Positions 1 through 9,700 of a stretch of DNA of 64,000 nucleotides are shown piece by piece (position 1 is the stretch's first letter; each line of letters starts with the position of its first letter). Position numbers and translations under genes: made by a program. Below the pieces are notes generated by a model, which searched no databases, had not been told where the DNA came from, and saw only the letters and a program-made list of their open reading frames with translations. The stretch comes from Paraburkholderia sp. BL10I2N1 (lineage in GTDB: Bacteria > Pseudomonadota > Gammaproteobacteria > Burkholderiales > Burkholderiaceae), in contig NZ_SNWA01000002.1 in assembly GCF_004361815.1 (NCBI RefSeq), forward strand, positions 62,001-126,000, given 5' to 3'.

Positions 1-1
1 C

Positions 2-1672
2 GTCGATTTCGAGCGGCAGACCGAGCCGCAGGGACCTGCACCCCACTTCTCGCAGCAACTGCGCAAGTGGCTTATCGCATGGGCCGATCGCAACGACTAC
101 AACATCTATTCGGACGGTCTCGTGGTGAGCACCACGATCGATTCCCGCCTGCAGGCGATGGCGACCCAGGCGGTGGTGTTGCAGGGCAACCAGTTGCAGT
201 CGATTGCGAACGCTGCATGGGGAACGCGTTCGGCCTGTTCCGGCGACAAGGACCTGTTCCGGACTTTCATGCGCGAGACGCCGGACTATCGCGCGGCAAG
301 AGATTCCGGCCTGACAGACGAAGACGCGCTGAAGCGGCTCGCGTCGGATCGGGACTTCATCCAGCAGCTCTGTGCGGACAAAACCCGGGTCCAGGCCGAT
401 TTCATGGCGCTGGACCCGCGCAGCGGCCAGATCAAGGCCTGGGTAGGCAGTCGCGACTTCAGCGTGGATCCGTTCGATCACGTGCAGCAGGCGCGCCGCC
501 AGCCGGGCTCGACGTTCAAGCCCTTCGTCTACGGCGCGGCGTTCGAGCAGGGTAACAAGCCCGGGGATACCTTCGACGACAAGCCGGTGGAAATCCAGCT
601 GGCCGGTGGCGAGATCTGGCGGCCCACTGACGAAGACGAACCCAGCGGGCGCCCGATCAGCCTGCGCGACGCGCTCGCGTATTCGCGCAACCGGATCACG
701 GCCCAGCTGATGCAGACACTCGGGCCCGCCAAGGTGGCGCGTGTGGCCCGCGCCATGGGCGTGAGGGACAGCAAGCTGGACCCCGTGCCTTCGCTGGCAT
801 TGGGCACGAGCCCTGTCACGCTGAAGGAAATGGTGTCGGCGTACGGCACGATTGCCAACAATGGCGCGTATATCGAGCCGGTGATGGTGACGCGCATCGA
901 GGATCGCAACCGCAACGTGCTGGCGGAGTTCGCGCCGCAGTCACCCGAGCAGGCGCTGTCGGTCGACGCGGCCCACACGCTGCAGGATGTGATGCGCGAC
1001 GTGATCAACCGTGGCACGGGGTCGAGCATTCGCAGCCGGTTCGGCATCCGCGCCGATGTGGCCGGCAAGACCGGCACGACCCAGGACAACGCCGACGGCT
1101 GGTTCATCATGATGCATCCGCAACTCGTGGCGGGGGCGTGGGTGGGCTTCAACGACAGCCGGGTCACGCTGCGCAGCGACTACTGGGGGCAGGGCGCGCA
1201 CAGCGCATTGCCGATCGTTGGAGATTTCTTCCAGCGATCACTAAGATCGCGGCTCGTCGATCCGCGTGTGCGCTTTGTGAAGGAAGAGAAGAAGGGCCTG
1301 CTGGACCTGCTGCCTGAAAAGGTTCACACGTGGTTCCAGCAACTGTTCGCGCCGGCGCCGAAGCCTCAACCATCGGCTGAAGCCCGCCGCGTGCCGCGTC
1401 GTCCGTCGACACCGCCTGCCGATATCCAGCCGCGAACCGATGTCCAGCCACCGGCCGCCAGTGCGCCGGTACTGGCTGAGCCGCCGCTTTTGCCGGTGTT
1501 GCCGCCGAAAGCGCCAGCCGCCCCGCAGAATGGCGGCGGGTTCCCCGAAGGCGAACCGGCTTCGGCGCCGACACCTACGCCGGATGCGCCGTCGGCGGAT
1601 ACGGGGGTGACGCAGAGCCCTCAGGCCACCGCGCCGGCTACCTCGGGTGTGGCTCCGCCGGGTGGCAACTGA
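2..1672 (+). CDS. mrcA: Class A penicillin-binding protein 1A, 3' part (5' end outside window)
   Basis: Bifunctional peptidoglycan synthase of the PBP1A type, acting at the periplasmic face of the inner membrane; the visible part is the transpeptidase half. The frame is open from base 2, so the N-terminal membrane anchor and glycosyltransferase domain lie upstream of the window. The penicillin-binding signatures are in order: STFK with the nucleophilic serine at 509-511, SRN near 688, and KTGTT near 1066. After the transpeptidase domain there is a long proline/alanine-rich tail (roughly the last 120 residues), usual for beta-proteobacterial PBP1A proteins. The ATG at 122 is internal to the gene and not a start. 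Identification as PBP1A rather than another class A PBP rests on the tail and motif context, so the symbol is likely but not certain. Confidence 0.87.
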   Translation, partial: VDFERQTEPQGPAPHFSQQLRKWLIAWADRNDYNIYSDGLVVSTTIDSRLQAMATQAVVLQGNQLQSIANAAWGTRSACSGDKDLFRTFMRETPDYRAARDSGLTDEDALKRLASDRDFIQQLCADKTRVQADFMALDPRSGQIKAWVGSRDFSVDPFDHVQQARRQPGSTFKPFVYGAAFEQGNKPGDTFDDKPVEIQLAGGEIWRPTDEDEPSGRPISLRDALAYSRNRITAQLMQTLGPAKVARVARAMGVRDSKLDPVPSLALGTSPVTLKEMVSAYGTIANNGAYIEPVMVTRIEDRNRNVLAEFAPQSPEQALSVDAAHTLQDVMRDVINRGTGSSIRSRFGIRADVAGKTGTTQDNADGWFIMMHPQLVAGAWVGFNDSRVTLRSDYWGQGAHSALPIVGDFFQRSLRSRLVDPRVRFVKEEKKGLLDLLPEKVHTWFQQLFAPAPKPQPSAEARRVPRRPSTPPADIQPRTDVQPPAASAPVLAEPPLLPVLPPKAPAAPQNGGGFPEGEPASAPTPTPDAPSADTGVTQSPQATAPATSGVAPPGGN

Positions 1673-1752
1673 ACCTTGCAAGGCGGTCGGCTAGCGTTGA
1701 TCCACTGCACAACAGATGTGCGTAAAATGCCTGGCATTCCAGCGGCTGATTC

Positions 1753-1758
1753 AGGAGG
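1753..1758 (+). promoter_or_regulatory. Shine-Dalgarno AGGAGG of the asparaginase gene
   Basis: A perfect AGGAGG directly abuts an ATG at 1759 but lies 6 bases before a second in-frame ATG at 1765. Only the second has usable spacing, so it decides the start. Confidence 0.7.
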
Positions 1759-1764
1759 ATGGAT

Positions 1765-2889
1765 ATGACGTCACTCGAAGCCGGGTCTGTTGAACCTGAC
1801 AGGAGAGTCGCCGCCACCGTCTATCGCGGCGATGCGGTCGAAAACACCCACGTTGCGCATGTCGCCGTCGTCGATGCCGATGGACGGCTGCTGTACGCGT
1901 TTGGCAATCCTTCACGCGTGACGCTCGCCCGATCCGCGGCGAAGCCCGCCCAGGCGCTCGCCGTCATCGAGACCGGGGCGCTCGAGCGTTTTGGGTTGGA
2001 CGAAGCCGACCTCGCGCTGATGTGCGCCTCGCACAACAGCGAGGAAAGGCACATCGAGCGCACCCGGCAGATGCTGGCGAAAGTTCACGCAAGCGCGGTC
2101 GACATGCGCTGCGGCGGCCATCCGCCGCTGTCGGAAGCGGTCTACCGGTCGTGGATCCAGCGCGATTTCGTCCCCGATGCCGTATGCAGCAACTGTTCCG
2201 GCAAGCACGTCGGCATGCTGGCCGGCGCACAGGCGATCGGCGCGGCGATAAGGGACTATCAGCTTCCCGACCACCCACTGCAGGTCAGGGTGAAACACAC
2301 GGTCGCCGAGGTCTGCGATCTTCCCGACGATGGCGTGCAGTGGTCCATCGACGGTTGCAATCTGCCGACGCCCGCGTTCCCGCTCGACCGCCTCGCGCGT
2401 CTGTTCGCGAAGCTCGCCGATGCCACCGATGCCACCGATGCCACCGATGCCACCGATGCCACCGCTCGCTCCGCAGTCGCTGTCTCGCCGCGAACGGCCG
2501 CGCTCGCGCGAATCTATCGCGCGATGACGGGCTGGCCTGAACTCGTCGGGGGCGAAGGACGTTTCTGTACCGCCTTGATGCAGGCCTTCAATGGTGGCCT
2601 TGTCGGGAAAGTCGGCGCTGAGGCGAGCTACGCGATCGGTGTCCGCGCTTCGGATCAGACTGCGAAGCTCGGCTCCCGCGGCGCACTCGGCATAGCGGTG
2701 AAGGTCGAGGACGGCAACCCGACGGTCCTGTACGCGATCGTCGCCGAACTGCTCGCGCAACTGGACATCGGAACAGCGGAGCAGCGCGCGCGGCTCGAAG
2801 CGTACCGCTCGCCACGGATGCTCAACACGATGGGCATTGAAACCGGACACCTGTCCTGTTCGCTCACGCTCGAGCCGCAGCGTCAATAA
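1765..2889 (+). CDS. Asparaginase, type II (AnsA/Rhizobium-type) family
   Basis: Predicted L-asparaginase of the Asparaginase_II family (Pfam PF06089), unrelated to the E. coli type I/II enzymes; it would hydrolyse asparagine to aspartate and ammonia in the cytoplasm, as no signal peptide is seen. Family marks visible are ARSAAKPAQA near residues 52-61, the CASHNSE segment near 92, and CSNCSGKHVGML near 145. The protein is 374 residues, somewhat longer than usual. Part of the excess is a run of five Asp-Ala-Thr units near residues 219-233, encoded by a perfect 9-bp tandem repeat in the linker before the C-terminal part. Start chosen at 1765 because the AGGAGG has proper spacing to it. It stands alone, followed by a LysR remnant. 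Confidence 0.87.
   Translation: MTSLEAGSVEPDRRVAATVYRGDAVENTHVAHVAVVDADGRLLYAFGNPSRVTLARSAAKPAQALAVIETGALERFGLDEADLALMCASHNSEERHIERTRQMLAKVHASAVDMRCGGHPPLSEAVYRSWIQRDFVPDAVCSNCSGKHVGMLAGAQAIGAAIRDYQLPDHPLQVRVKHTVAEVCDLPDDGVQWSIDGCNLPTPAFPLDRLARLFAKLADATDATDATDATDATARSAVAVSPRTAALARIYRAMTGWPELVGGEGRFCTALMQAFNGGLVGKVGAEASYAIGVRASDQTAKLGSRGALGIAVKVEDGNPTVLYAIVAELLAQLDIGTAEQRARLEAYRSPRMLNTMGIETGHLSCSLTLEPQRQ
2419..2463 (+). repeat. Five perfect tandem copies of GATGCCACC
   Basis: A 9-bp unit repeats five times without mismatch and encodes (Asp-Ala-Thr)5 inside the asparaginase. Since the unit is a multiple of three, copy number can change by slippage without breaking the frame. It is a minisatellite of the kind used for strain typing. 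Confidence 0.95.
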
Positions 2890-2943
2890 AGACGGGGCGC
2901 CGACCCGTTCCTTCCCGGGCCGGCGGGACGACGCAGCCTGCAT

Positions 2944-3159
2944 CTATTCGAACCTGAAGCTGCGCGCTGCCTCTCCGAGATAGTCGGCAAAGCGCCCGAC
3001 GATCGGCTCGACTTCGCCGGCGCGACGCAGCAGCAATACCTGCGATTCGAGCGCATTGTGCGCAAGCGGCCGGTAGCACACCCGCTCGTTGCCGGCCTGC
3101 CGCAGCGTGTACGGCACGAGCGCCACGCCCATGCCGAATTCGACCATCGCGGGCGCGCC
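2944..3159 (-). pseudogene. LysR-type regulator, C-terminal remnant
   Basis: About 70 codons read as the end of a LysR substrate-binding domain (VEFGMGVALVPYTL, then a run ending ARSFRFE). There is a stop codon immediately upstream in the same frame (3160-3162) and no helix-turn-helix region. The rest of the gene has been deleted; the next gene on the right is a GntR regulator on the same strand. I see no start signal, so this is a relic and not a small gene. Confidence 0.7.
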
Positions 3160-3177
3160 TTACCTTTCTCCCACCAT

Positions 3178-3903
3178 TCAGGCCTTCAGGGTCGAACCTG
3201 AGGCCTCTTCCCGCGACTGCACCTGAAGCACCGCATCGCGCTTGTCCAGCAGGTGCTGCCGAAGGATGGCGCTGAGGCGCTTGCCGTCACGATCGTCGAG
3301 CGCTTTCAGCATCTCGTCGTGATCATGAATCGCGCGGTCCCACTTCGGGATCTGGAAGTTCGAACGGAAGCGCAGCGCCTGCAGGCGCCGGTTCACCGCG
3401 ACATACATCTGCCGCAGTACCGAATTGCGTGCCGCCTCGTTGATCTTGTCGTGTATCGCCTGATTGCGGCTGTAGTAGCCCGCGAGGTCGTTCTGCGCGC
3501 GGCAGGCGAGCATCGCGTAATGCAGCGCCTTGATCTCCGCGATCTCCGCAGGCGTGATCCGCTCGCACGCAAGTTCGCCTGAAAACGCCTCCAGCCCGCT
3601 CATCAGTTCGAAGGTCTCGCGCAACTCCGCTTCGGACATCTTCGATACCGACGCTCCGCGGTTCGGCCAGATATCGATGAGGCCTTCAGCCGCGAGCACC
3701 TTCAGCGCTTCGCGCAGCGGCGTACGCGAGATGCCGAGCGTCTCGCACAGTTCGCGTTCATTGAGCTTCTTGCCCGGTTCGAGCACGCCTTCGACGATGA
3801 ACCGCCGGATGTGGTCGACCACCGTGTCGTGAAGGCGCTGACGCTCCACCTTCGGCATGAGCGGCGCGAGGCTATTGCCGGATTCAAGGTCCGAATTTTG
3901 CAT
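3178..3903 (-). CDS. GntR-family regulator, FadR subfamily (FCD domain)
   Basis: A 241-residue DNA-binding regulator with an N-terminal winged helix (residues ~25-90: LHDTVVDHIRRFIVEG, then ELCETLGISRTPLREALKVL) and a C-terminal all-helical FCD ligand-binding domain. FCD regulators usually bind carboxylic acids such as hydroxy- or keto-acids. The reading frame extends further upstream to 4041, but the ATG at 3903 starts a normal GntR N-terminus and the extension would run through the operator region, so I chose 3903. It faces the aminotransferase-MFS-oxidase operon divergently. A palindrome overlaps its own start codon and a near-identical one lies just before the operon, so it probably represses both itself and the operon until its ligand binds. 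Confidence 0.9.
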   Translation of the reverse strand: MQNSDLESGNSLAPLMPKVERQRLHDTVVDHIRRFIVEGVLEPGKKLNERELCETLGISRTPLREALKVLAAEGLIDIWPNRGASVSKMSEAELRETFELMSGLEAFSGELACERITPAEIAEIKALHYAMLACRAQNDLAGYYSRNQAIHDKINEAARNSVLRQMYVAVNRRLQALRFRSNFQIPKWDRAIHDHDEMLKALDDRDGKRLSAILRQHLLDKRDAVLQVQSREEASGSTLKA

Positions 3904-3909
3904 ACAAAA
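3896..3909. promoter_or_regulatory. Candidate GntR operator 1 (TTTTGCATACAAAA)
   Basis: TTTTG-CATA-CAAAA has perfect 5-bp inverted arms and sits over the ATG of the GntR gene (3901-3903). It differs in one base from the palindrome at 4030-4043. TGTATACA/TGCATGCA cores are typical for FadR-subfamily regulators. The position suggests autorepression. Confidence 0.65.
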
Positions 3910-4029
3910 ATCCGCGAAAAGAGTTCGAGCGCATTTTACCGCAGGTGAGTTGACCGAAGAACATCGAAAAATACAGGGTAAACACCGACTAATTTGCCTT
4001 GGATTTTGCCGGTTCAGGTTGATATAGTT

Positions 4030-4043
4030 TTTTGCATGCAAAA
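4030..4043. promoter_or_regulatory. Candidate GntR operator 2 (TTTTGCATGCAAAA)
   Basis: A perfect 14-bp palindrome 18 bases before the aminotransferase ATG. It matches operator 1 in 13 of 14 positions. Binding here would block the operon promoter or early transcription. Confidence 0.7.
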
Positions 4044-4061
4044 TTCAAACGGAGAATTCGC

Positions 4062-5282
4062 ATGCTCAAGTTAGACTTTCATCCCGCCGGCCGGCACTTC
4101 CTGCAGATTCCCGGGCCGAGCCCGGTGCCTGACCGCATCCTGAGGGCGATGAGTTATCCGACGATCGACCATCGCGGGCCAGAGTTCGGCGCGTTAGGAC
4201 TGAAGGTGATCGACGGCATCAAGAAGTTCTTCAAGACACAGCAGCCGGTGGTGATCTACCCGGCGTCGGGCACTGGCGCGTGGGAAGCCGCGCTGTCCAA
4301 TACGCTGAGCCCGGGCGATACGGTGCTGATGTTCGAGACGGGTCACTTTGCGACGCTCTGGAAGAAGATGGCTGAGAGCCTCGGCCTGAAGCCGGAGTTT
4401 CTCGGCCTGCCGGGCATCGAGGGATGGCGGCGCGGCGTCCAGCCACAGATGATCGAAGCGCGCCTGCGTGCCGACACACAGCACACGATCAAGGCGGTGT
4501 GCGTCGTGCACAACGAAACCTCGACGGGCGTGACATCGGATATCGCAGCGGTGCGGCGCGCGATCGATGCGGCGGGTCACCCGGCGCTGTTTCTCGTCGA
4601 CACGATCTCTGGCCTTGCGTGCGCCGATTACCGGCACGACGAGTGGGGCGTGGATGTCACCGTGTCGGGCTCCCAGAAGGGGTTGATGCTGCCGCCGGGC
4701 ATCAGTTTCAACGCGATTTCGCAGAAGGCGCTTGCCGCGAGTGCGCATGCCAGGTTGCCGCGCAGCTTCTGGGCATGGGGCGAAATCATCGAGATGAACA
4801 AGACCGGCTACTGGCCTTACACGCCGAACACGAACCTGCTGTATGGCCTGTCCGAAGCACTGGACATGATTCTCGACGAGGGCCTCGATAACGTGTTCGC
4901 GCGCCACGAGCGTCTGGCCGAAGCGTGCCGTCGCGCGGTGCGTGCCTGGGGGCTCGAGATCCAGTGCGCCGATCCTGACGTCTACAGCCCGGTGCTGACC
5001 GGCGTGATGATGCCCGAGGGGATCGATGCCGACGCGGTGCGCAAGGTGATCTACGAGCGCTTCGACATGTCGCTTGGCACGGGCCTCGGCAAGATGAAAG
5101 GGCGCATGTTCCGCATCGGTCACCTCGGCGACTGCAATGACCTGACGTTGCTCGCGACGCTCGCCGGCTGCGAGATGGGGCTGCAACTGGCGGGCGTGCC
5201 GCTTGCGGCAAGCGGGTTGCCGGAGGCCATGGCCTGGCTGACTGCGCAGGCGAAAACCGCATCGCTGAAGGCCGCGGCGTGA
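4062..5282 (+). CDS. Serine-glyoxylate-type aminotransferase (class V, PLP)
   Basis: PLP enzyme of the serine-glyoxylate / alanine-glyoxylate aminotransferase family, cytoplasmic, 406 residues. The N-terminal HFLQIPGPSPVPDRILRAM segment, the YPASGTGAWEAAL segment near residue 66 and the PLP lysine in GSQKGLMLPPG (Lys206) are visible. Family members move an amino group from serine, alanine or aspartate to glyoxylate; the aspartate-glyoxylate enzyme BhcA belongs to the same family, so the donor cannot be read from sequence. Start chosen at 4062 with GGAG 8 bases upstream; the ATG at 4036 lies inside the operator. It is first in an operon with an MFS symporter and a 2-hydroxyacid dehydrogenase, which fits use of glycolate, glycerate or a related acid through a 2-oxo acid. 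Confidence 0.88.
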   Translation: MLKLDFHPAGRHFLQIPGPSPVPDRILRAMSYPTIDHRGPEFGALGLKVIDGIKKFFKTQQPVVIYPASGTGAWEAALSNTLSPGDTVLMFETGHFATLWKKMAESLGLKPEFLGLPGIEGWRRGVQPQMIEARLRADTQHTIKAVCVVHNETSTGVTSDIAAVRRAIDAAGHPALFLVDTISGLACADYRHDEWGVDVTVSGSQKGLMLPPGISFNAISQKALAASAHARLPRSFWAWGEIIEMNKTGYWPYTPNTNLLYGLSEALDMILDEGLDNVFARHERLAEACRRAVRAWGLEIQCADPDVYSPVLTGVMMPEGIDADAVRKVIYERFDMSLGTGLGKMKGRMFRIGHLGDCNDLTLLATLAGCEMGLQLAGVPLAASGLPEAMAWLTAQAKTASLKAAA

Positions 5283-5490
5283 CCGTCGCGGTTGATCGGG
5301 TCACGCCCGGCAAGCGCTTGTCCGCGCACACGCCGGGTGCCGACACGACCGAACCTGCATGAATCAACCCACACCCGGGCATCGACGCGCCACACAAAGA
5401 ACGCGGCCGCCCGGGCGCGTGGGTCATGAGCCGACCCGCGTGCGCCATCCTGGGCGCGACGTCGCAAGCGCTACGTAACGGAGACAGACG

Positions 5491-6783
5491 ATGAAACGAT
5501 TTCGCGTCACCAGTGCGGCCAGTATCGTTCTGGTCATGCTCTGCATCATGTACTTCATCACGTACCTGGATCGCGTGAACGTCAGCACCGCGGCAGCCGG
5601 GTTCGGCAAGGAGTTCAGTCTTTCGCATACGCAGATTGGCTTTGTGTTCTCGGCCTTTGCCTGGCCATATCTCGTCTTTCAGGTCATCGGTGGCTGGGTA
5701 AGCGACCGCTTTGGCGCGAAGCGCACGCTGATCGTCTGCGGCGCGCTGTGGGCGGTCGCGACTTTGCTGACCGGCTTCGCGGGCGGCTTCGTTTCGCTCG
5801 TCGCCGCCCGCCTGCTGCTCGGTCTCGGCGAGGGCGCCACGTTCCCGGCGGCGACCGCCGCGATGTCGCGCTGGGTTGCGAAAGAACGGCGGGGTTTCGC
5901 CCAGGGCATCACCCACGCGTCGGCGCGCATCGGCAACGCCGTGGCGCCCGCCGCAATCGTGCTGGTGATGGCACGCTATGGGTGGCGCGAATCGTTCTAT
6001 ATCTGCGGCGCGATCAGCCTCGTGTGGGTGGCCGTCTGGTATCTGACCTTCACTGAACATCCGAAGGATCATCCTCGCATTACACCCGAGGAACTCGAAG
6101 TGCTTCCCGCGCCGAAGCCCAAAGCGCCGAAGGTGCCGTTTTCGCCGCTCTTCAGGCGCATGCTGCCGGTCACGATCGTCTACTTCTGCTATGGCTGGAC
6201 CCTGTGGCTGTTTCTAAGCTGGATTCCGCAATATTTTCTGCATAACTATCAGCTCAACCTCACCAAATCCGCTGTGTTCGCGTCCGCCGTGTTTTTTGCG
6301 GGCGTGCTGGGCGACACGCTGGGTGGCCTCGTCACCGACAGGATCTTCGAGCGCACCCGCAGCCTGAAACGTGCGCGCAGCTGGATGGTGTCGGTGTGCA
6401 TGCTGCTGGCGCTGCTGTCGCTTGTGCCGCTGATGTTCACGCACAACGTGTATCTGTCGATGATGTGCCTTTCCGCAGGCTTCTTCTTCTCGGAAATGAC
6501 GATCGGTCCGATGTGGGCGATTCCGATGGATATCGCGCCGGCATATTCCGGCACCGCGAGCGGCATGATGAACACCGGTTCGGCGCTCGCGGCGATCATC
6601 TCGCCGGTGCTGGCGGGCTTTCTGATCGACCGCTTCGGCAGTTGGGAACTGCCATTCGTCGGTAGCATGGCGTTGATGGCAGTCGGTGTCGTCCTCGCGC
6701 TGCGCATGCAGCCGGAGAGCCGTTTTGATCTGAAGCCGGATGCCTCCGCTTCGGCGGCTGCCGGACTGGGCGCGAAACCCTGA
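5491..6783 (+). CDS. MFS transporter, anion:cation symporter (ACS) type
   Basis: A 430-residue inner-membrane protein with about 12 hydrophobic helices, starting MKRFRVTSAASIVLVML. The MFS loop 2-3 signature appears as GGWVSDRFGAKR near residues 68-79, and a second version (TDRIFERT) after helix 8. The sequence resembles the ACS family, which imports organic anions such as glucarate, tartrate, phthalate or hexuronates with protons. It lies 208 bases after the aminotransferase and 10 bases before the dehydrogenase, so it most likely brings in the substrate of that enzyme. A GGAG-like site (acggagac) precedes the ATG. The exact substrate is not deducible. Confidence 0.88.
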   Translation: MKRFRVTSAASIVLVMLCIMYFITYLDRVNVSTAAAGFGKEFSLSHTQIGFVFSAFAWPYLVFQVIGGWVSDRFGAKRTLIVCGALWAVATLLTGFAGGFVSLVAARLLLGLGEGATFPAATAAMSRWVAKERRGFAQGITHASARIGNAVAPAAIVLVMARYGWRESFYICGAISLVWVAVWYLTFTEHPKDHPRITPEELEVLPAPKPKAPKVPFSPLFRRMLPVTIVYFCYGWTLWLFLSWIPQYFLHNYQLNLTKSAVFASAVFFAGVLGDTLGGLVTDRIFERTRSLKRARSWMVSVCMLLALLSLVPLMFTHNVYLSMMCLSAGFFFSEMTIGPMWAIPMDIAPAYSGTASGMMNTGSALAAIISPVLAGFLIDRFGSWELPFVGSMALMAVGVVLALRMQPESRFDLKPDASASAAAGLGAKP

Positions 6784-6793
6784 GGCCGCCGCC

Positions 6794-9700
6794 ATGAACG
6801 ACGCTATCTCCGGTCTGCCTGTCAAGCCGGTTCATCTCGTGCCGTCGGCGAGCCGTCTCGTGACGCCGCTTGCCCGGCGCCTGCGCGAAGCGCTGCGCGG
6901 CGAGGTCCTGTTCGACGCCGCCAGCCGCGGACGCTATGCAACCGACGCATCGATCTACCAGATCATGCCGATCGGCGTCGTCGTGCCGCGCGATCAGGAC
7001 GACCTTCGCGTGGCGCTCGACGTCGCCCGCAGCGAAAACGCGCCGCTCCTCGCCCGCGGAGCGGGCACGAGCCAGTGCGGCCAGACGGTGGGCGAAGCGC
7101 TCGTCGTCGATACGTCGAAGTGGCTCAACAACATCGTCGATTTCGATGCCGCGGCGCGTACCGTCACGGTGGAACCCGGCGTCGTGCTCGATCATCTGAA
7201 CGCGTGGCTGAAGCCGCACGGGTTGTGGTTCCCCGTCGATGTGTCGACGGGCGCGCAGTGCACGATCGGCGGCATGGCAGGCAACAACTCATGCGGTTCG
7301 CGTTCGATCGAATACGGCAACATGGTGCATAACGTCGACGCGATCGACGCCGTGCTCGCCGATGGCAGCGAAGCACGCTTTGCATCGCTGCGCGAGAAGC
7401 CGCAGGGCGCGCGCATCAACGAAATTCTCGACGGTCTGCACCGGATCGCCACGCGCGAGCGTGACGAGATCGCCGCGCGCGTGCCGAAGGTGCTACGGCG
7501 CGTAGCGGGCTACAACATCGATCTGTTCGACTGTCAGAATCCGCGCGCCTATACCGACGACGGCATCGCGAATCTCGCCCACATCCTGGTTGGCTCGGAG
7601 GGCACGCTCGCGTTCAGCCGGCAGCTCAAGCTCCGGCTTGCGCCGTTGCCGAAGCACAAGATGCTCGGCGTCGTGAACTTCCCGACGTTCTATCAGGCGA
7701 TGGATCTGACGCAGCATATCGTTGGGCTGGCGCCTTCGGCCGTGGAACTGGTCGACCGCACGATGATCGATCTTGCGATGGACAATCCATCGTTCCGTGC
7801 AGTGATTGCAAAGGCGCTCGTCGGACAGCCGCAAGCGATCCTGCTGGTCGAGTTCGCAGGCGACGACCGCGCAGAGCAACTTCAGCGGCTCACACGCCTC
7901 GTGGAACTGATGGGCGATCTGGGCTTGCCGGGTTCGGTCGTGCAGATGCCCGATGCGGGCGAGCAGAAAGCACTCTGGGACGTCCGCAAGGCGGGCCTGA
8001 ATATCATGATGAGCATGAAGGGCGACGGCAAGCCCGTGTCGTTCATCGAGGATTGCGCGGTGCCGCTCGAGCATCTCGCCGAATACACGAGCCGGCTCAC
8101 GGAGGTTTTTCACCAGCACGGCACCGAAGGCACGTGGTATGCGCATGCAAGCGTCGGCACGCTGCATGTGCGACCGATTCTCGACATGCGTCGCGACGGC
8201 GCGTCGAAGATGCGCGCCATCGCAGAGCAGGCCGCCGAGCTGGTGCGCGAATACAAGGGCGCATATTCGGGCGAGCACGGCGACGGTCTGTGTCGCGGCG
8301 AGTGGGTGGCGTGGCAATACGGTCCGCGCATCAACGAGGCCTTCGGCGAGATCAAGCAGCTCTTCGATCCGGGCAACCGTTTCAATCCCGACAGGATCGT
8401 GCGTCCGCCCAGGATGGACGACGCCAGCAATTTTCGCTTTGCGCCAGGCTATCGTGAGAAGCCGTTTGCGACGACGCTCGACTGGTCGGCATGGAATGTC
8501 GAACGCGATCCGCTGAGCGGGCGTGAAAGCGCGCCGGGCACCGGCAATGACCTGAGCGGCGGGCTCGCGAAGGCCGTCGAGATGTGCAACAACAACGGTC
8601 ATTGTCGCAAGTTCGACGCGGGCACGATGTGCCCGAGCTATCGCGTCACCAGGGACGAGCAGCATGTCACGCGGGGGCGGGCCAATACGCTGCGGCTGGC
8701 GGTGTCCGGACAACTGGGCACCGACGGGCTCGCGAGCATCGAAGTGAAGGAAGCACTCGATCTGTGCGTGTCGTGCAAGGGCTGCAGACGCGACTGCCCA
8801 ACCGGTGTCGATATGGCGAAGTTCAAGATCGAGGCGCGTGCCGCGTGGGCGAAGCAACACGGCGTCGGTCTGCGCGAGAAGCTGATCGCGTTCATGCCGC
8901 GTTATGCACGCTACGCGAGCCGTGCGCCAGGATTGATGTCGCTTGCCGACCGCCTCCCGGTGCTGTCGAGCCTCGTGAAGCGCACGCTGGGCCTCGCGGT
9001 CGAGCGCTCACTGCCGCAGTTTCAACGCTCGTTTCTGGCGGGCGCGGTTTCGGGTCCAGGCGCCGCGACTTCGCCGGGGGCGGTGAAGGAAGTGATGCTG
9101 TTCGTCGACACCTTCAACGACACCATCGAGCCCGACAACGCACGTGCGGCCCAGCAGGTGCTCGAAGCGGCGGGCTACAAGGTGCATTTCAACACGCGCA
9201 CCGGGGAGCGTCCGGTCTGTTGCGGGCGCACCTTCCTCGCCGTGGGGCTGGTCGATGAAGCGAAGCGCGAAGCGCGGCGCATGCTCGATACGTTCAGGCC
9301 GTACGCGGAGCGAGGCGTGCCGGTTGTCGGCCTCGAACCGTCGTGCCTGCTGTCCTTGCGCGACGAATTCCTGCAATACGGCTATGGCGACGAGGCCCGT
9401 AAACTGTCGAAGCTCGCGTTCCTGTTCGAGGAATTCCTTGTTCGCGAGAAGACAGCCGGGCGTTTCGATCTGCACCTCAAGCCACTCGATGCGCCGCGCG
9501 CCTGGGTTCACGGACACTGCCACCAGAAAGCGTTTGACGCCTTCCAGCCCGTGCAGACCGTGCTCGGCTGGATTCCGGGGCTGGAGGTGAAGACGATCGA
9601 ATCATCATGCTGTGGCATGGCGGGCAGCTTCGGCTACGAGGCCGAGCATTACGCGGCCTCGAAGGCGATGGCGGAACTGTCGCTGTTTCCCGCCGTCAGG

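Noticed and set aside
3904..4041. 46-codon N-terminal extension of the GntR gene
   Set aside because: It runs through both operator palindromes, has no family similarity, and 3903 gives the normal N-terminus.
4786..6072. 428-codon minus-strand frame opposite aminotransferase and MFS
   Set aside because: Shadow of two well-defined plus-strand genes; Arg/His-rich composition typical of antisense in high-GC DNA.
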